DNA from: an uncultured Planctomycetales bacterium
GTDB taxonomy: Bacteria > Planctomycetota > Planctomycetia > Isosphaerales > Isosphaeraceae
Length of the DNA stretch: 8,873 nucleotides
Direction: 5' to 3'
Assembly: GCA_937997355.1 (NCBI GenBank)
Contig: CALKTZ010000190.1
Span: forward strand, 1-8,873
Every line of letters begins with the position of its first letter. The stretch's first letter is position 1. Below, piece by piece: positions 7,443-8,873 of the stretch. The notes below the pieces were generated by a model. It had not been told where the DNA came from. It made no database searches and worked only from the letters and a program-made list of their open reading frames with translations. The position numbers were made by a program, and so were the translations under genes.

Positions 7443-7472
7443 AATCTACTCGGGGCGAGACCTCGGACGCAA
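7443..7472 (-). promoter_or_regulatory. Candidate promoter of the leftward operon
   Basis: Read on the minus strand, TTGCGT (7472-7467) and TAGATT (7448-7443) are 18 bases apart, resembling sigma70 -35 and -10 boxes, about 53 bases before the GTG of the lipoprotein gene. The -10 lies inside a small perfect inverted repeat (GTAGA, one base, TCTAC, 7439-7449), which could be an operator half-site. The match is partial and no experimental support is possible here. Confidence 0.3.
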
Positions 7473-7511
7473 GTCGTAGAGGATTTCCCATGGAATATCG
7501 CGAGCCGCAGG

Positions 7512-7586
7512 GGACTGTCCAAATTTTCGACGTCGGCATCCCTGATTCAGGCAATCCCGCCGGCCGTGGAAAACGGGACTGTCCCG
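7512..7586. repeat. 75-bp imperfect palindromic element between divergent genes
   Basis: Two copies of the odd palindrome GGACTGTCC (7512-7520, and 7576-7584 within the longer CGGGACTGTCCCG at 7574-7586) flank arms that are themselves nearly inverted: TTTTCGACG (7524-7532) faces CGTGGAAAA (7565-7573), with CGGC (7534-7537) facing GCCG (7559-7562). At the exact middle is the palindrome CCTGATTCAGG (7541-7551). The whole therefore forms a long interrupted hairpin or cruciform. A REP- or MITE-like element is the leading reading. A two-site operator region between the divergent genes is the alternative. Confidence 0.5.
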
Positions 7587-7634
7587 GAGGCGAGCGCCGT
7601 GGGGATTTGATTGGGCCGAGTCGACGATGATTTT

Positions 7635-7640
7635 GAGGAA
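7635..7640 (+). promoter_or_regulatory. Ribosome binding site of the Rieske gene
   Basis: GAGGAA lies seven bases before ATG 7648 and inside the frame opened by the earlier ATG 7627, which itself has no good Shine-Dalgarno sequence. This favours 7648 as the start. Confidence 0.5.
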
Positions 7641-7647
7641 GCTGGGC

Positions 7648-7956
7648 ATGGCGGAATGGGCGGCGGTCTGTCGGTTGGATGAATTGAAGTCGGACGGGCG
7701 GGGCCGCGCCCTGGATGTCGACGGCCTCCGCCTGGCGGTCTTTTTGGTGGAAGGCGAGGTTTACGCCCTCTCCGGTCGTTGCCCGCACGCCAACGGGCCG
7801 ATCGGCCGGGGCTGGATCGAGGACGGCGAGGCGGTCTGCCCGCTCCATCGCTGGCGGTTCCGCCTCTCCGACGGCCGCTGCTCGACCGTCCGGGGCCAGG
7901 ACCTCCATCGGTTCCCGACCGAGATCCGCGACGGCATGATCTGGGTGAAAGCCTGA
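7648..7956 (+). CDS. Small Rieske [2Fe-2S] ferredoxin, NirD-like
   Basis: The 102-residue protein (from ATG 7648) is a single Rieske domain. The two cluster-binding boxes are intact: C-x-H in GRCPHANGPIG (C45, H47) and C-x2-H in VCPLHRWRF (C64, H67), separated by 16 residues. It has no membrane segment or signal peptide, so it is a soluble cytosolic electron carrier. The size and boxes resemble the small subunit of NADH nitrite reductase and Rieske ferredoxins of dioxygenase systems, but no nitrite reductase large subunit or oxygenase gene is nearby, so the redox partner is unknown. A start at 7627 would add seven residues but lacks a good ribosome binding site. It is divergent from the leftward operon and 135 bases before the MFS gene. 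Confidence 0.9.
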   Translation: MAEWAAVCRLDELKSDGRGRALDVDGLRLAVFLVEGEVYALSGRCPHANGPIGRGWIEDGEAVCPLHRWRFRLSDGRCSTVRGQDLHRFPTEIRDGMIWVKA

Positions 7957-7957
7957 T

Positions 7958-7994
7958 GGAGGATCGATCGGCTTAGCCTTCCAACCCGATCCTT
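7958..7994 (+). terminator. Weak hairpin after the Rieske gene
   Basis: GGAGGATCG (7958-7966) can pair with CGATCCTTCC (7987 onward) with one bulged T, enclosing a 20-base loop that itself contains GGC-TTA-GCC. It starts directly after the stop codon. No T run follows, so an intrinsic terminator is only a possibility. Confidence 0.25.
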
Positions 7995-8091
7995 CCCTCC
8001 TCGCGAACCTCAGCGGTATGGTTTGTGTCTATTCGCGGGGGAGTGTCGTGATTGCTCCCGCCGAAGGTCGCGCGAGTTCGGGTCTACCGCA

Positions 8092-8873
8092 ATGGTCAAT
8101 CGAGCCCTGATCGTCATCCTGTCGGTGGTTACGCTCGACGCGGTGGGGATCGGCCTGGCCCTGCCGGTGATCCCGAGCTTGCTCCGCGAGCTGTCGCACG
8201 AAACGCGGATCGCCAGTCGCTTCGGCTACTTCATGGCGATCTACCCGTTCATGCAGTTCCTGTTCTCCCCCGTGCTCGGGCGACTCAGCGACCGGTTCGG
8301 CCGTCGGCCCGTCCTGCTGGTTTCGCTCGCCGTGGCGACAGTCGACTACCTGATCATGGGCCTGTCACCGCTGCTCACGGTCCTCTATCTCGGCCGAGTG
8401 CTCGCCGGGATGACCGGGGCCAACATGGCGGTGGCCACCGCCTACATCGCCGACATCTCCGGCCCCGACGAACGGGCCAGGCGATTCGGCTACATGAATG
8501 CCTGCTTCGGCCTCGGATTCGTCGCCGGCCCTCTCCTGGGGGGCGTGCTGGGGAGCCTTTCGCCCCGCTATCCGTTCCTGGCCGCGGCCCTGTTCAGCGG
8601 CCTCAATCTCCTGATGGGGGTCTTCGCCCTCCCCGAATCGCACCAACCGGGGACCGAGGCGGAGAACGAGAAGGGGCATAGCTTCATCGCATCCCTCATC
8701 TCGATCCGCGACAATCAAACCCTCATCCCGCTCATGGTGATCTACTTCCTGATCACCCTGATCGGCCAGATTCCGGGCTCGCTCTGGATCATCAACGGGG
8801 AGGATCGGTTCGGCTGGGACGTCTGGATGGTGGGGGTTACCTTCGCCGCGTTCGGCATCCTCCACGCGATCGC
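8092..8873 (+). CDS. TetA-family MFS antiporter (tetracycline-efflux-like), cut at right edge
   Basis: The first 260 residues are present and run off the window, roughly two thirds of a usual 400-residue, 12-helix pump. The N-terminus (ALIVILSVVTLDAVGIGLALPVIP) lines up with the first helix of TetA pumps and fixes the ATG, although no clear ribosome binding site precedes it. MFS motif A is perfect (LGRLSDRFGRRPVLL, around 62-76). D16, D67 and D85 match the key aspartates D15, D66 and D84 of TetA(B) in my recalled alignment. The segments IGQIP and EDRFGW near 224-242 also match the family. It should expel a drug, possibly tetracycline, in exchange for protons across the inner membrane. Actual substrate is unproven, since related pumps export other compounds. 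No tetR-like regulator lies in the upstream gap (7957-8091). Confidence 0.9.
   Translation, partial: MVNRALIVILSVVTLDAVGIGLALPVIPSLLRELSHETRIASRFGYFMAIYPFMQFLFSPVLGRLSDRFGRRPVLLVSLAVATVDYLIMGLSPLLTVLYLGRVLAGMTGANMAVATAYIADISGPDERARRFGYMNACFGLGFVAGPLLGGVLGSLSPRYPFLAAALFSGLNLLMGVFALPESHQPGTEAENEKGHSFIASLISIRDNQTLIPLMVIYFLITLIGQIPGSLWIINGEDRFGWDVWMVGVTFAAFGILHAI

Noticed and set aside
6193..7479. A 428-residue open frame on the plus strand
   Set aside because: It is antisense to the NHL lipoprotein gene and the start of the VWA gene. Its periodic valine/proline/histidine-rich pieces simply mirror the NHL repeats.
7512..7586. CRISPR array
   Set aside because: The repeated GGACTGTCC units occur only twice and are inverted-symmetric about a centre. 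There are no regular repeats and spacers and no cas genes.
7390..7908. N-terminal extension of the NHL lipoprotein to 7908
   Set aside because: It would overlap the Rieske gene antisense, cross the palindromic element, and leave the lipobox more than 200 residues from the N-terminus.
8052..8681. A 209-residue plus-strand frame starting with TTG
   Set aside because: It is a different frame from the MFS gene, whose own frame shows clear TetA-type helices and motif A throughout. The shadow is Arg/Pro-rich without motifs.

Overview
The window is GC-rich, densely coded bacterial DNA. It most resembles Planctomycetota, probably the Isosphaeraceae. That is an inference from the large two-VWA/glutamine-amidotransferase-like membrane protein, the MoxR and short DUF58 partners, the NHL-propeller lipoprotein and the base composition. 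No rRNA, marker gene or database search was available to confirm it.

About five sixths of the window is one leftward (minus-strand) gene train. In transcription order it holds an NHL six-bladed propeller lipoprotein (7389-6439), a 1047-residue VWA/GATase-like/VWA membrane protein (6422-3279), a MoxR AAA+ ATPase (3236-2187), a coiled-coil single-TM protein coupled to MoxR by a one-base overlap (2187-1876), a small multi-TM protein (1669-1295), a DUF58 protein with an intact MIDAS (1270-305), a 45-residue single-TM protein (228-91), and an open reading frame that runs off the left edge. Most gaps are 35 bases or less. The exceptions are 206 bases (1670-1875) and 76 bases (229-304). This is a MoxR/DUF58/VWA module of the Bat (aerotolerance) type. 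In such modules a AAA+ ATPase is thought to act on VWA proteins at the membrane, assembling or activating envelope or metal-dependent complexes. The substrate cannot be read from the sequence.

A divergent intergenic region (7390-7647) separates this train from two rightward genes. It holds a weak minus-strand promoter candidate and a striking 75-bp imperfect palindrome built from two GGACTGTCC palindromes around a central CCTGATTCAGG. The rightward genes are a small NirD-like Rieske ferredoxin (7648-7956) and a TetA-family MFS drug/proton antiporter (8092 to the right edge, cut). The antiporter's first 260 residues closely follow the tetracycline efflux pumps and keep the equivalents of their key membrane aspartates.

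Points most worth a second look are the TetA-like pump in a planctomycete-like chromosome, the palindromic intergenic element, the two small membrane proteins placed between MoxR and DUF58, and the large VWA protein's degenerate second MIDAS and cysteine-free GATase-like domain.
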